NCBI RefSeq assembly: GCF_900602065.1
Contig: NZ_UWFN01000288.1
Span: 98,511 to 162,510, forward strand
Length of the DNA stretch: 64,000 nucleotides
Reading direction: 5' to 3'
Source: Pseudomonas viridiflava
GTDB taxonomy: Bacteria; Pseudomonadota; Gammaproteobacteria; Pseudomonadales; Pseudomonadaceae
In this document: piece by piece, positions 8,943 to 16,382 of the stretch
How the letters are laid out: each line of letters begins with the position of its first letter
Position numbering within the stretch: the first letter of the stretch is position 1
Notes under the pieces: generated by a model
What the model saw: the letters and a program-made list of their open reading frames with translations, nothing else
Databases searched by the model: none
What the model was told of the DNA's origin: nothing
Program-made: the position numbers and the translations under genes

Positions 8943-9072
8943 GATTTCGACGGCGAGAAAATTTCCCGAAAACTACCATAAACCAACAAAAAGTTATCCA
9001 CGCCAAAGAAATATTATCTCGCTCGCTCCTGCTGCTCAGGAGAGGCCGGAAATACTTAAAGGATAATTTGGC

Positions 9073-10536
9073 ATGTGGACACTGGTGCACCTCTCCCCTG
9101 TATTGCTGGTGATGATTACGCTCATGGTTTTGCGCCGCCCACCGGTTCAGGCGGCAATTGCGGGAACCGTACTGGTCGCCGTTCTTTGGCTCGCGGGTGC
9201 GGCGGATACATTGCAGGCCGACACCCTGGTTGCAGCATGTCGGGATACAACGGTGCTGTTTCTCAGTACCGCGTTCGTCATCGTGCCGGGTATGGCCTTC
9301 GTGATACTTATCGAAAGGTTGGGCGTCAATCGGGTTCTCAGCCAATGGGTGCAGTCCCTGGGATTAAACCGTACTCAGCAAATCGTATTTATTGTCCTAG
9401 GGTTAGCACCACTGCTTGAAGCTATGACTGGCTTCGGCGTATCGCTGATCGCGACGGTGCCCTTGCTGCTCAGCCTTTTCGAACGTCGCGCTGCGTTGCG
9501 CATTGCCCTGACAGGCATGGCAATCATGCCGTGGGGAACACTCGGCCTTGCGACGGTGATCGGTGCTTCGCTGGCTCATCTGGATACGGCAGCACTTGCG
9601 TCCACTTCGGCGCTGACCAGCTCGCTGGTGTTCATGACCCTGGGTGCCGTCGCGCTGACGCTGGCCGGTGCGAAAGGAGTACGGGCCTTCGCAGCGCTGG
9701 GCATATACTCGGTGCTGTTTGTCGGCGTGTTGTATGGCGCGAGCCGCTTGTTGGGACCAGAAGTCGCCGGTATCAGTGCGGGTTTCACCGTGGCGTTGAC
9801 GCTGCTGCTGTGGGCCTTATACCGCACGCATTCCGAGGGTGGTGAAATCAAAGGGATGCGCTGGCCGCGAGAGGCGTGGCCGTATCTGGCGCTGATCGTC
9901 TGCATCGTGACATTGAAGTTGATAAGCGCCGCCACACACTGGGAAGAACACTGGCGGGTGCAAGGGGCGCAAGTGATGTGGAAGCCGCTGGCCTCCCCGG
10001 GCGTCGCCCTGACGTTGGTCGTGATCTGCCTGATGCTTCGCACCCAGCAATCACACGCCGTGACAATGAGTGAAAGTAGACTGCTTCGCGGACTGGCAGC
10101 ACGTACCAAGCGCCCATTGCTGACCATTTTCTTCTTTCTTGCCATGTCCCAGATGATGGTCAAAGCGGGGTTTCTGACCGGTCTGATAAACATGCTGACG
10201 GGCCTGACGCCCTCGGCAGTCATGCCGCTGATTGCAGGCTTCGGCGCGCTGTCTGGCTACATGACGGGTTCCAACGTAGGTGGCAACGCCATCTTCATGC
10301 CTGCTATCGCGCTACTGCCCGATTCGTCCCGCTTGCTGATGGCAGCGGTACAGAACAGTGCGGCCGGTCATGCAGCGTTAGGTTCCCTGTCGATCGTGAT
10401 GCTGGTGCTCGGCCTCGCGAAGACCAACCCACAGGAGGAAGGCGAACTGGTGAGATTCGGCTTCGGACTGGTCTGCCTCAATACTGCGATGGTTCTACTG
10501 GCTGCGCTGTTTCTATCTACCTTGGTGCTGGATTAA
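9073..10536 (+). CDS. LctP/LldP-type permease (L-lactate permease family)
   Basis: This 487-residue protein is hydrophobic throughout, with about 12-14 membrane helices, and has the lactate permease family look. Examples are IVLGLAPLLEAMTGFGVS at about 108-125, PWGTLGLATVIGASLAHL at about 155-172, and the C-terminal GYMTGSNVGGNAIFMPA. The family imports lactate, glycolate or related 2-hydroxyacids with protons. It is somewhat shorter than the E. coli LldP (about 550). Control by the divergent Lrp-type regulator suggests that the substrate could instead be an amino-acid-related acid. A good Shine-Dalgarno (AAAGGA) precedes the ATG, and a hairpin terminator follows. Confidence 0.85.
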   Translation: MWTLVHLSPVLLVMITLMVLRRPPVQAAIAGTVLVAVLWLAGAADTLQADTLVAACRDTTVLFLSTAFVIVPGMAFVILIERLGVNRVLSQWVQSLGLNRTQQIVFIVLGLAPLLEAMTGFGVSLIATVPLLLSLFERRAALRIALTGMAIMPWGTLGLATVIGASLAHLDTAALASTSALTSSLVFMTLGAVALTLAGAKGVRAFAALGIYSVLFVGVLYGASRLLGPEVAGISAGFTVALTLLLWALYRTHSEGGEIKGMRWPREAWPYLALIVCIVTLKLISAATHWEEHWRVQGAQVMWKPLASPGVALTLVVICLMLRTQQSHAVTMSESRLLRGLAARTKRPLLTIFFFLAMSQMMVKAGFLTGLINMLTGLTPSAVMPLIAGFGALSGYMTGSNVGGNAIFMPAIALLPDSSRLLMAAVQNSAAGHAALGSLSIVMLVLGLAKTNPQEEGELVRFGFGLVCLNTAMVLLAALFLSTLVLD

Positions 10537-10549
10537 GCCCACTCACGTC

Positions 10550-10577
10550 AAAGCCCTGACAGGTTCAGGGCTTTTAC
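10550..10577 (+). terminator. Intrinsic terminator after the LctP-type permease
   Basis: AAGCCCTGA and TCAGGGCTT form a 9-bp stem around a 5-base loop, followed by a short T run, 14 bases after the stop codon. Confidence 0.75.
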
Positions 10578-10621
10578 GTACTCCGAAAGCTGCGAGGCAA
10601 TAGCTGCGCCGGACAGAAGCT

Positions 10622-11605
10622 TCAAATAACGTCTTCAATCGCCTGACTGTTACTCGCCACAGGCAACTCGGCAGGCCCCTGATTGGTAATCCCAAACGGA
10701 ATGTGAACCGAAGGTGCCACCGCACTCGCCGACTTCAGGTGCCCGGACTGGTCATCAAAGAAGATGTGTGGCTTCAGTACTGCAAGCACCTTGCCCTTTT
10801 CGATACCGCCCAGGAAGAACGCATCGTTGGCCATCACGCCCCAACTCTTCAGGGTGTTCAGCGCACGCTCATGTGACGGCGCATTGCGGGCCGTCACGAT
10901 GGAGACCCTGATGCGGTTTTCATAATCAGGATTGAGTTTTTTGTGTTGTTCTTCAACCGACTGGATCCTGGCCATCCGGACCATGAACTCCTTCAGAGGG
11001 CCAGGGTTGTGTGGCTCCATCACGTTCTTCACTTCGTGTGCATGGAATTCCACCAGGCCGGACGACTGCATGACCGTCTCAGCCTCATCCCCCGCCAGCA
11101 CGCCATCAAAGTCGAAAGCGATACGCAGTGTTTTGTCGTCCTCATCGTCATCAAACTGCGAGTCCAGAACCTGACCTGCGGGATGCCCGGCCTTGATCGC
11201 AGCCTCCACATCAGCTTTGTTGCCTGACAGAAACAGCGCAATGTTCAACGCCGGAATGTATTCATACGGCGAGCGCCCCTGCATGAAAATAGCGCGCGTC
11301 ATCCCCAACCCGTAATGCTCGATGGTCTTCATCACCCGCAAGCCCGTGTCCGGATCGTTGCGGGACAACAGCACCACCTCGACCAGTGGATCAGACGGAT
11401 CACTGCTCAAGTCATTCAGCGACAGCAAACGCTTGATGAACGGAAAGGCGATCCCCTTGGGGAGCGGATTGTTCAGGTTCTGCTCCTGAAACTTTCGATA
11501 CTCCTCTTCGCCCTGACTTCGAAACACTGCGTCCGAATCCAGCAGATCAAAAACGGCGCTGGAGGCAACGCCGATGACCAATCGATTGTCCAGCTCGTAG
11601 GGCAT
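10622..11605 (-). CDS. Cytosolic 5'-nucleotidase (PF06189-type family)
   Basis: This 327-residue protein resembles the cytosolic 5'-nucleotidase I family, which dephosphorylates nucleoside monophosphates by a HAD-like aspartate mechanism. Visible marks are VVLLSRNDPDTGLRV (78-92) and the HAD motif I-like RIAFDFDGVLAGDEAE (161-176), in which the first Asp of DFDG would be the nucleophile. An acidic run, DSQFDDDEDDK (about 148-158), precedes motif I. I chose the ATG at 11605 because the upstream 25 residues lack conserved character. It converges on the permease terminator. No operon partner is evident. Confidence 0.82.
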   Translation of the reverse strand: MPYELDNRLVIGVASSAVFDLLDSDAVFRSQGEEEYRKFQEQNLNNPLPKGIAFPFIKRLLSLNDLSSDPSDPLVEVVLLSRNDPDTGLRVMKTIEHYGLGMTRAIFMQGRSPYEYIPALNIALFLSGNKADVEAAIKAGHPAGQVLDSQFDDDEDDKTLRIAFDFDGVLAGDEAETVMQSSGLVEFHAHEVKNVMEPHNPGPLKEFMVRMARIQSVEEQHKKLNPDYENRIRVSIVTARNAPSHERALNTLKSWGVMANDAFFLGGIEKGKVLAVLKPHIFFDDQSGHLKSASAVAPSVHIPFGITNQGPAELPVASNSQAIEDVI

Positions 11606-11685
11606 TGGGGTTCTCTTTGGTGGGTTCGGTGAGGGAATGAGGAACTCAGGATACTCTGACTTCTTTCGATTCAATATCACCTACT

Positions 11686-11967
11686 TCAGGCTGCAACAAG
11701 CCGATCTACATCAGGCTGCTGACGATGCTCCGCCTGCCACAAATCGTAGTTGAGCTGAAGACCTAACCAAAAACGTGCAGTACTCAAACCTGCGCGCTCT
11801 AGCCGGACCGCAAGATCCGGGCTGATTGGAGACCTCCCATTCACAACTCGCGAAAGCATTTCCCGAGAGAAATGCAGACGCCGGGCCATTTCGGCGATCT
11901 TGATATTCAACTCCGGCAGCATCTCATGAAGCATTTCGCCGGGATGGGGTGGATTGTGCATGGCCAT
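11686..11967 (-). CDS. higA: HigA-type antitoxin, XRE/Cro family
   Basis: This 93-residue protein starts MAMHNPPHPGEMLHEMLPE, the characteristic HigA/VapI opening, then an XRE helix-turn-helix with IAEMARRLHFSREMLSRVVNG and a C-terminal DLAVRLERAG..TARFWLGLQLNYDLW. HigA antitoxins neutralise HigB and repress their own promoter. It lies 14 bases after higB, the usual toxin-first order. The start at 11967 has a strong AAGGAGGG Shine-Dalgarno; the open frame upstream overlaps higB and is spurious. Confidence 0.93.
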   Translation of the reverse strand: MAMHNPPHPGEMLHEMLPELNIKIAEMARRLHFSREMLSRVVNGRSPISPDLAVRLERAGLSTARFWLGLQLNYDLWQAEHRQQPDVDRLVAA

Positions 11968-11981
11968 GGTGGCCCTCCTTA

Positions 11982-12260
11982 TTAGTGGTAGTCGAGGTAA
12001 TCGACCAGTTCGACGTCCGTGTCGATGAATCTGAAAATCACCCGCCAATTGCCACTTACCGTCATCGACCAGAATCCGGCCAATTGGCCCTTAAGCGGAT
12101 GCAGGCGGTAGCCTGGCAACATCAGCTCAGAAGAACTGCTGGCCTCATCCAAAGCACCGAGCACCAAGCGCAGACGCTTTACATGATCAAGCTGAATGCC
12201 CTTTGTCCTACCTGTTTCGTAGAAAGCCTTCAGGCCCTTGTGTTGAAAGCTTCTTATCAT
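11982..12260 (-). CDS. higB: HigB-type toxin, RelE-like mRNA interferase
   Basis: This 92-residue protein has the full HigB pattern: MIRSFQHKGLKAFYETG at the N-terminus, HVKRLRLVLGALD, LPGYRLHPLKGQLAGFWSMTVSGNWRV-type core and FIDTDVELVDYLDYH at the end. Family members bind the ribosome A site and cleave translated mRNA. Basic and histidine residues expected in the active site (His and Lys of LHPLKG, Arg of GNWRVIF) are all present, so the toxin looks intact. It is the first gene of the higBA operon. Confidence 0.93.
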   Translation of the reverse strand: MIRSFQHKGLKAFYETGRTKGIQLDHVKRLRLVLGALDEASSSSELMLPGYRLHPLKGQLAGFWSMTVSGNWRVIFRFIDTDVELVDYLDYH

Positions 12261-12880
12261 CGTCCGAGCCTAGAGTGTGAAACGATCATTCACGGTTTGC
12301 AAGCATTGATACCTTCAGCCTGGATTGAGCCGAGTCGGTGATGGAGACCCTTGGCATGCAGGGTGGATGGCAAAGAAATCACCGTGCAGCATTAAATTGA
12401 GTGGTGTTTTGGGAGCAGGAAGCACAACCTCTGCACCGCGCAAAAGGTAGCCTAAATCAGGCTCGGACAAGTCTCGGAATGCCGTGAGAAAACTCTGCTT
12501 TCGAAGGTAAATCAAACCGCACACTTTGAAGACGGGGAGAAGGCCATCCCTGATTAGCTCTCAAGGGGGCTACGCGTTCAGCGTCGACAATGCGCGGCAA
12601 AAAGCAGCGGAGCAGGCCATCAACGTTCCGGGTCGTGAATGGGTAGAAAGCATCTGAAGGTCTCCGCCCCAAGGCGGCCAGGGTGATTCACTACATTGCT
12701 GAAGCCAGCAAGCTCTGAGGGCGTACTGAAAAACGCTCCGCTGAGACGTTTTGCCTACGGGCAGAAAAATCGTCAAGTCGACGAGATAGTCGCGAGATTA
12801 GAGGCCTGATGTGTGACGCAGCTTATAAATGCGGAACGACTACGTGGATTACCAGCCTTGCACCACCAAACCCCACAAAC
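12261..12880 (+). other. Gene-poor scar with possible broken coding remnants
   Basis: No intact gene is visible between higBA and the tRNA. Two short plus-strand frames look like C-terminal ends of lost genes. One ends at 12657 with the peptide AFSVDNARQKAAEQ..VPGREWVESI. The other ends near 12810 with FAYGQKNRQVDEIVARLEA. Each has an in-frame stop a few dozen codons upstream and no start signal. I do not recognise either protein. The region sits on the 3' side of tRNA-Ser, a common integration point, so an excised or decayed element is a reasonable explanation. Confidence 0.4.
12277..12293. promoter_or_regulatory. Inverted repeat upstream of higBA, candidate HigA operator
   Basis: GTGAA-N7-TTCAC lies 17-33 bases before the higB start codon, where an autoregulating HigA would bind. 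Only symmetry and position support it. Confidence 0.35.
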
Positions 12881-12881
12881 G

Positions 12882-12908
12882 AAAAAGCCCTGAATAATCA
12901 GGGCTTTG
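12882..12908 (-). terminator. Intrinsic terminator of tRNA-Ser
   Basis: Read on the minus strand, AAAGCCCTGA and TCAGGGCTTT form a 10-bp stem around 4 bases and end in a run of T, 13 bases after the tRNA 3' end. Confidence 0.85.
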
Positions 12909-12920
12909 ACGTATCTAAGA

Positions 12921-13008
12921 TGGCGGAAGCATAGAGATTCGAACTCTAGGACCTGTTACAGTCGGCAGTTTTCAAGACTGCTGCCTTAAACCACTCGGCC
13001 ATACTTCC
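12921..13008 (-). tRNA. tRNA-Ser (anticodon UGA)
   Basis: The minus strand gives an 88-base tRNA with encoded CCA. The acceptor starts GGAAGTA and pairs with TGCTTCC before GCCA. The anticodon stem-loop is CAGTCTTGAAAACTG with anticodon TGA, the long variable arm of a class II tRNA is present, and the T loop reads GTTCGAATC. The variable arm and anticodon identify serine. Confidence 0.97.
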
Positions 13009-13130
13009 GTTTGCATTGCGGGCGCCATAATACCGGAATGAAACAAGCTGTCAAACTCTCTGTATGGCCGTTTGCAGGCTGTCTGTTATGATCTTTGCAA
13101 CTCAACATTTCAACCACTAGGAGTTTCGCC

Positions 13131-13802
13131 ATGCGCGAACAGGATTACGCAGTTAATAACGGCGTGCAGGCCGATCAGCTAGAGGTTAGCCGCGTCCTGC
13201 GCAACACATACGGCCTTTTGGCTCTGACCCTTGCTTTCAGCGGTGTCATGGCTTTTGTAGCGCAGCAGATGCGCGTTGGCTATCCGAACATTTTCGTGGT
13301 GCTGATCGGTTTCTACGGTCTGTTCTTCCTCACCAATAAACTGCGCGACTCAGCGTGGGGCCTGGTGTCGGCATTCGCGTTGACCGGTTTCATGGGTTTC
13401 ATCCTTGGCCCGATCCTCAACCGTTACCTGGGCATGCAAGGCGGCGCTGAAGTTGTCAGCTCGGCATTTGCCATGACAGCACTGGTGTTCGGTGGTCTGT
13501 CGGCCTACGTGCTGATTACCCGCAAGGATATGAGCTTCCTCGGTGGTTTCATCACCGCTGGCTTCTTCGTCCTGCTGGCAGCGGTACTCGCGAGCATTTT
13601 CTTCCAGATCAGTGGTCTGCAGTTGGCGATCAGCGCTGGCTTCGTGCTGTTCTCGTCGGCCTGCATTCTGTTCCAGACCAGCGCGATCATTCAGGGTGGT
13701 GAGCGTAACTACATCATGGCGACCATCAGCCTGTATGTTTCGATCTACAACCTGTTTGTCAGCCTGTTGCAGATCTTCGGCATCATGAGCCGCGACGACT
13801 GA
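13131..13802 (+). CDS. Bax inhibitor-1 / YccA family membrane protein
   Basis: This 223-residue inner-membrane protein has seven predicted hydrophobic helices and the Bax-inhibitor-1 pattern. A soluble N-terminus MREQDYAVNNGVQADQ is followed by VLRNTYGLLALTLAFSG (about 24-40), and it ends with a helix containing SLYVSIYNLFVSLLQIFG, as in E. coli YccA/YbhL. YccA-like members modulate FtsH proteolysis or act as calcium-leak channels; the role here is not settled. The ATG at 13131 is preceded by AGGAG; the longer upstream frame is not used. It is monocistronic, ending at a strong terminator. Confidence 0.92.
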   Translation: MREQDYAVNNGVQADQLEVSRVLRNTYGLLALTLAFSGVMAFVAQQMRVGYPNIFVVLIGFYGLFFLTNKLRDSAWGLVSAFALTGFMGFILGPILNRYLGMQGGAEVVSSAFAMTALVFGGLSAYVLITRKDMSFLGGFITAGFFVLLAAVLASIFFQISGLQLAISAGFVLFSSACILFQTSAIIQGGERNYIMATISLYVSIYNLFVSLLQIFGIMSRDD

Positions 13803-13821
13803 TCAGTTGCTCTGCTTTAAC

Positions 13822-13848
13822 AAAAAGCCCGCCTAGCGGGCTTTTTGC
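13822..13848 (+). terminator. Intrinsic terminator after the Bax inhibitor-1 gene
   Basis: An 11-bp stem AAAAAGCCCGC / GCGGGCTTTTT with a 3-base loop lies 20 bases after the stop and ends in five T. Confidence 0.92.
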
Positions 13849-13904
13849 TGTCTAGTGCTCGTGAATTCTTTATCATTGGCCAAGTTTTCCGTTCAGAGCC
13901 TGTC

Positions 13905-14297
13905 ATGAAGTTCGCGATCAATCTTTTCAGCGCAGCCCATGCGCCCTCCTCGCGCCGCGCACTGCTGTTTGCTCAGGCGGCGCTGGCCGGGGGGCATGAG
14001 ATTGTACGGCTGTTTTTCTATCAGGACGGCGTCCACAGCGCTTCGGCCAATGTCGTGACGCCTCAGGATGAACACGACCTGCCCTCCCAATGGCGTGACT
14101 TCATCACGCAGCATCAACTGGATGGCGTGGTGTGTATTGCCGCCGCGCTGCGTCGTGGTGTGCTCAATGAAGAAGAAGCGCAGCGCTATCAACGCCCCGC
14201 TGCCAACCTGCTTGCCCCGTGGGAATTATCCGGGCTCGGCCAGTTACACGATGCGGCGCAAACTGCTGACCGTGTGATTTGTTTCGGAGGGCCTTGA
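13905..14297 (+). CDS. tusD: Sulfur relay protein TusD (DsrE-like)
   Basis: This 130-residue subunit of the TusBCD complex passes persulfide sulfur from TusA to TusE for 2-thiolation of wobble uridine by MnmA. The sulfur-carrying cysteine is Cys77 in DGVVCIAAALRRGV, matching the catalytic Cys78 of E. coli TusD. I chose the ATG at 13905 (MKFAINLFSAAHAP); the upstream extension runs through the terminator. It is the first gene of tusDCBE, and tusC follows one base after its stop. The acceptor enzyme MnmA is encoded 20 kb away in this window. Confidence 0.96.
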   Translation: MKFAINLFSAAHAPSSRRALLFAQAALAGGHEIVRLFFYQDGVHSASANVVTPQDEHDLPSQWRDFITQHQLDGVVCIAAALRRGVLNEEEAQRYQRPAANLLAPWELSGLGQLHDAAQTADRVICFGGP

Positions 14298-14298
14298 A

Positions 14299-14661
14299 AT
14301 GGCTAAATCAATGTTGATCATCAGCCGCCAGGCGCCATGGTCCGGGCCTGGTGCGCGTGAGGCGCTGGATATCGTGCTGGCCGGTGGCGCCTATGATTTA
14401 CCGGTTGGACTGTTGTTTCTGGATGACGGCGTCTTTCAGCTGTTGCCGGATCAGAATGCCAAAGCTCTGCAGCAGAAAGACCTGACCGCCAACCTCAAGG
14501 CGCTGTCGATGTTTGGTGTCGAAGATATCTACGCCTGCGGCACCAGCCTTGCCGAGCGTGGCATCCTGCAGGAAGCGTTGGATGAGGAAATCATTCAGTT
14601 GCCGCAATCCGCTGAAATCTCCGCACTCATTGACCGCTACGACCACGTGATCACTATCTGA
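14299..14661 (+). CDS. tusC: Sulfur relay protein TusC (DsrF-like)
   Basis: This is the 120-residue TusC subunit of the hexameric TusBCD sulfur-transfer complex. The Pfam DsrE fold shows as MAKSMLIISRQAPWSGPGAREALDI at the start (in shorter blocks) and LLFLDDGVFQLLPDQNAKAL mid-protein. TusC lacks the reactive relay role of TusD but is needed for complex assembly. Its stop overlaps the tusB start (TGATG), pointing to coupled translation. Confidence 0.95.
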   Translation: MAKSMLIISRQAPWSGPGAREALDIVLAGGAYDLPVGLLFLDDGVFQLLPDQNAKALQQKDLTANLKALSMFGVEDIYACGTSLAERGILQEALDEEIIQLPQSAEISALIDRYDHVITI

Positions 14662-14957
14662 TGTCGACTCTGCACGTTTTATCTCATTCGCCCTTCACTG
14701 ATACTCGCCTGACCAGTTGCCTGCGCCTGCTCGGCCCGGCAGACGCTGTGCTGCTGTGCGGCGACGCCACTTACGCGCTGACCGACTCGACCGCTCCGCT
14801 TCAAGCCTTGCAAGCGCTAAGCGACAACGCAGTGTTTGTGCTTGAGGAAGATATTCACGCGCGAAGCATGGCCGCGCCAGACTGGGTCAACGTCGTCGAC
14901 TATCCAGGCTTCGTCGAACTCTCGATTCGCTTCGACAAGGTCAATACGTGGCTATGA
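14661..14957 (+). CDS. tusB: Sulfur relay protein TusB (DsrH-like)
   Basis: This is the 98-residue third TusBCD subunit, recognised by the opening MSTLHVLSHSPFTDTRLTSC and the middle LGPADAVLLCGDATYAL. It starts in the TGATG overlap with tusC and ends in an ATGA overlap with tusE, so the four genes are one tightly packed operon. It acts in the cytoplasm. Confidence 0.93.
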   Translation: MSTLHVLSHSPFTDTRLTSCLRLLGPADAVLLCGDATYALTDSTAPLQALQALSDNAVFVLEEDIHARSMAAPDWVNVVDYPGFVELSIRFDKVNTWL

Positions 14958-15289
14958 ACGAGCTGAACGTGGCCGGGCAAATCATTGCTCTGGATAAAGA
15001 TGGATTTCTGCAAAACCTTGATGACTGGTCAATGGAGGCTGCTCAGGCCTTGGCCAGCGTTGAAGGTATTGAAATGAGTCCCGAGCATGTCGAAGTACTG
15101 CTGTTGCTAAGAGATTTTTACAGCGAATTCCAGCTGTCACCCGCGACCCGGCCGTTGATCAAATACACCGCTCTGAAACTCGGTCCGGAAAAAGGCAACA
15201 GCATGCACCTGAACCGCCTGTTCAACGGCACTCCCGCCAAACTCGCCGCCAAGCTGGCGGGCCTGCCCAAGCCGACTAATTGCATATGA
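14954..15289 (+). CDS. tusE: TusE sulfur carrier (DsrC family)
   Basis: This 111-residue sulfur carrier accepts persulfide from TusBCD and delivers it to MnmA. The essential penultimate cysteine is present in the C-terminal GLPKPTNCI. Conserved DsrC blocks are LDKDGFLQNLDDWS and LIKYTALKLGPEKGNS. I chose the ATG at 14954, which forms an ATGA overlap with the tusB stop, rather than the GTG six bases upstream. The next gene, ybiB, starts in another ATGA overlap at 15286. Confidence 0.95.
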   Translation: MNELNVAGQIIALDKDGFLQNLDDWSMEAAQALASVEGIEMSPEHVEVLLLLRDFYSEFQLSPATRPLIKYTALKLGPEKGNSMHLNRLFNGTPAKLAAKLAGLPKPTNCI

Positions 15290-16287
15290 ACGACTACGCC
15301 CCTCTCGTCCTTGAAACACCCACCGAGCATCCATTCGCCCAATTCGTCCGTATTCTGGGCAAAGGCAAGCGTGGAGCGCGCAATCTGACCCGCGAAGAAG
15401 CGCGAGAGGCCATGGGCATGCTCCTCGACGAAAAGGTCGAAGACAGCCAGCTGGGTGCCTTTCTGATGCTGCTGCGCCACAAGGAAGAAAGTGCAGAGGA
15501 ACTGGCAGGCTTCACTGAGGCACTGCGCGAGCGATTGAACGCCCCGCCATTGCAGGTCGATATCGACTGGCCTACTTATGCGGGCAAGAAGCGCCACCTA
15601 CCCTGGTACCTGCTGGCGGCCAAGTGCCTGGCACAGAACGGGGTGCGGATCTTGATGCACGGCGGCGGCGCACACACGGCCGGACGTCTTTACACCGAAC
15701 AATTGCTGGATCTGCTGGGTATTCCGCTGTGCCGTAACTGGCAAGCTGTGGATGAGGCGTTGCAACAACACAACATAGCGTTTTTTCCGCTGGGCGACTG
15801 GGCGCCACAGCTGCAGCGCATGATTGATCTGCGTAACACGCTTGGGCTGCGTTCGCCGATTCACTCCCTGGCCCGCATCCTCAACCCCCTGGATGCCCGC
15901 TGCGGCCTGCAAAGCATCTTCCACCCCGGTTATCAGAGCGTCCATCGCGATGCCAGCGGCTTGCTGGGCAATCACACGATTGTGATCAAGGGCGATGGCG
16001 GTGAGGTGGAGATCAACCCGGACACTATCAGCCACCTCTACGGCACCACGGCAGGTGAGCCATGGGATGAGGAATGGCCTGCACTTTCTGATCGCCGCCA
16101 TGTAAAGCCGGCGACTCTGGATCCGCAGCAGCTCGTGGCGCTCTGGAAAGGCGAAATCGAAGACAGCTATCCGCAGCTGGCATTGATTTCAACCATGGCG
16201 CTGGCCCTGCGAGGGCTGGGATTGCCTCGTTCAGAAGCCTTCGCTCAGGCTGAATTGTTCTGGAAAAACCGGAACACATCGATTTAA
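15286..16287 (+). CDS. ybiB: YbiB-type glycosyltransferase-fold protein (TrpD-like)
   Basis: This 333-residue protein resembles YbiB, a structural homolog of anthranilate phosphoribosyltransferase (TrpD2 family). E. coli YbiB binds nucleic acid and is not an amino acid enzyme. Visible parts are the helical N-domain LTREEAREAMGMLLDEKVEDSQ (given in two blocks: LTREEAREAMGM, LLDEKVEDSQLGAFLM) and the phosphoribosyl-domain remnants VRILMHGGGA and IVIKGDGGEVEINPDT. The ATG at 15286 overlaps the tusE stop, so it is probably co-expressed with tusDCBE. That association suggests a link to RNA metabolism, but the function is not known. Confidence 0.86.
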   Translation: MNDYAPLVLETPTEHPFAQFVRILGKGKRGARNLTREEAREAMGMLLDEKVEDSQLGAFLMLLRHKEESAEELAGFTEALRERLNAPPLQVDIDWPTYAGKKRHLPWYLLAAKCLAQNGVRILMHGGGAHTAGRLYTEQLLDLLGIPLCRNWQAVDEALQQHNIAFFPLGDWAPQLQRMIDLRNTLGLRSPIHSLARILNPLDARCGLQSIFHPGYQSVHRDASGLLGNHTIVIKGDGGEVEINPDTISHLYGTTAGEPWDEEWPALSDRRHVKPATLDPQQLVALWKGEIEDSYPQLALISTMALALRGLGLPRSEAFAQAELFWKNRNTSI

Positions 16288-16382
16288 CCGATCATTACTG
16301 CCCAACCTTTGCGCTATTTGTTCGAACGAATCGGCCTAGACTCTTCTCCAAAGCATGTAAGTACATTATTTTGGAGTTTGAT

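Noticed and set aside
12315..12524. A 69-codon minus-strand frame (MCGLIYLRKQSFL...) in the scar region
   Set aside because: The MCG start recalls SRAP proteins, but nothing after it fits and no ribosome site is present.
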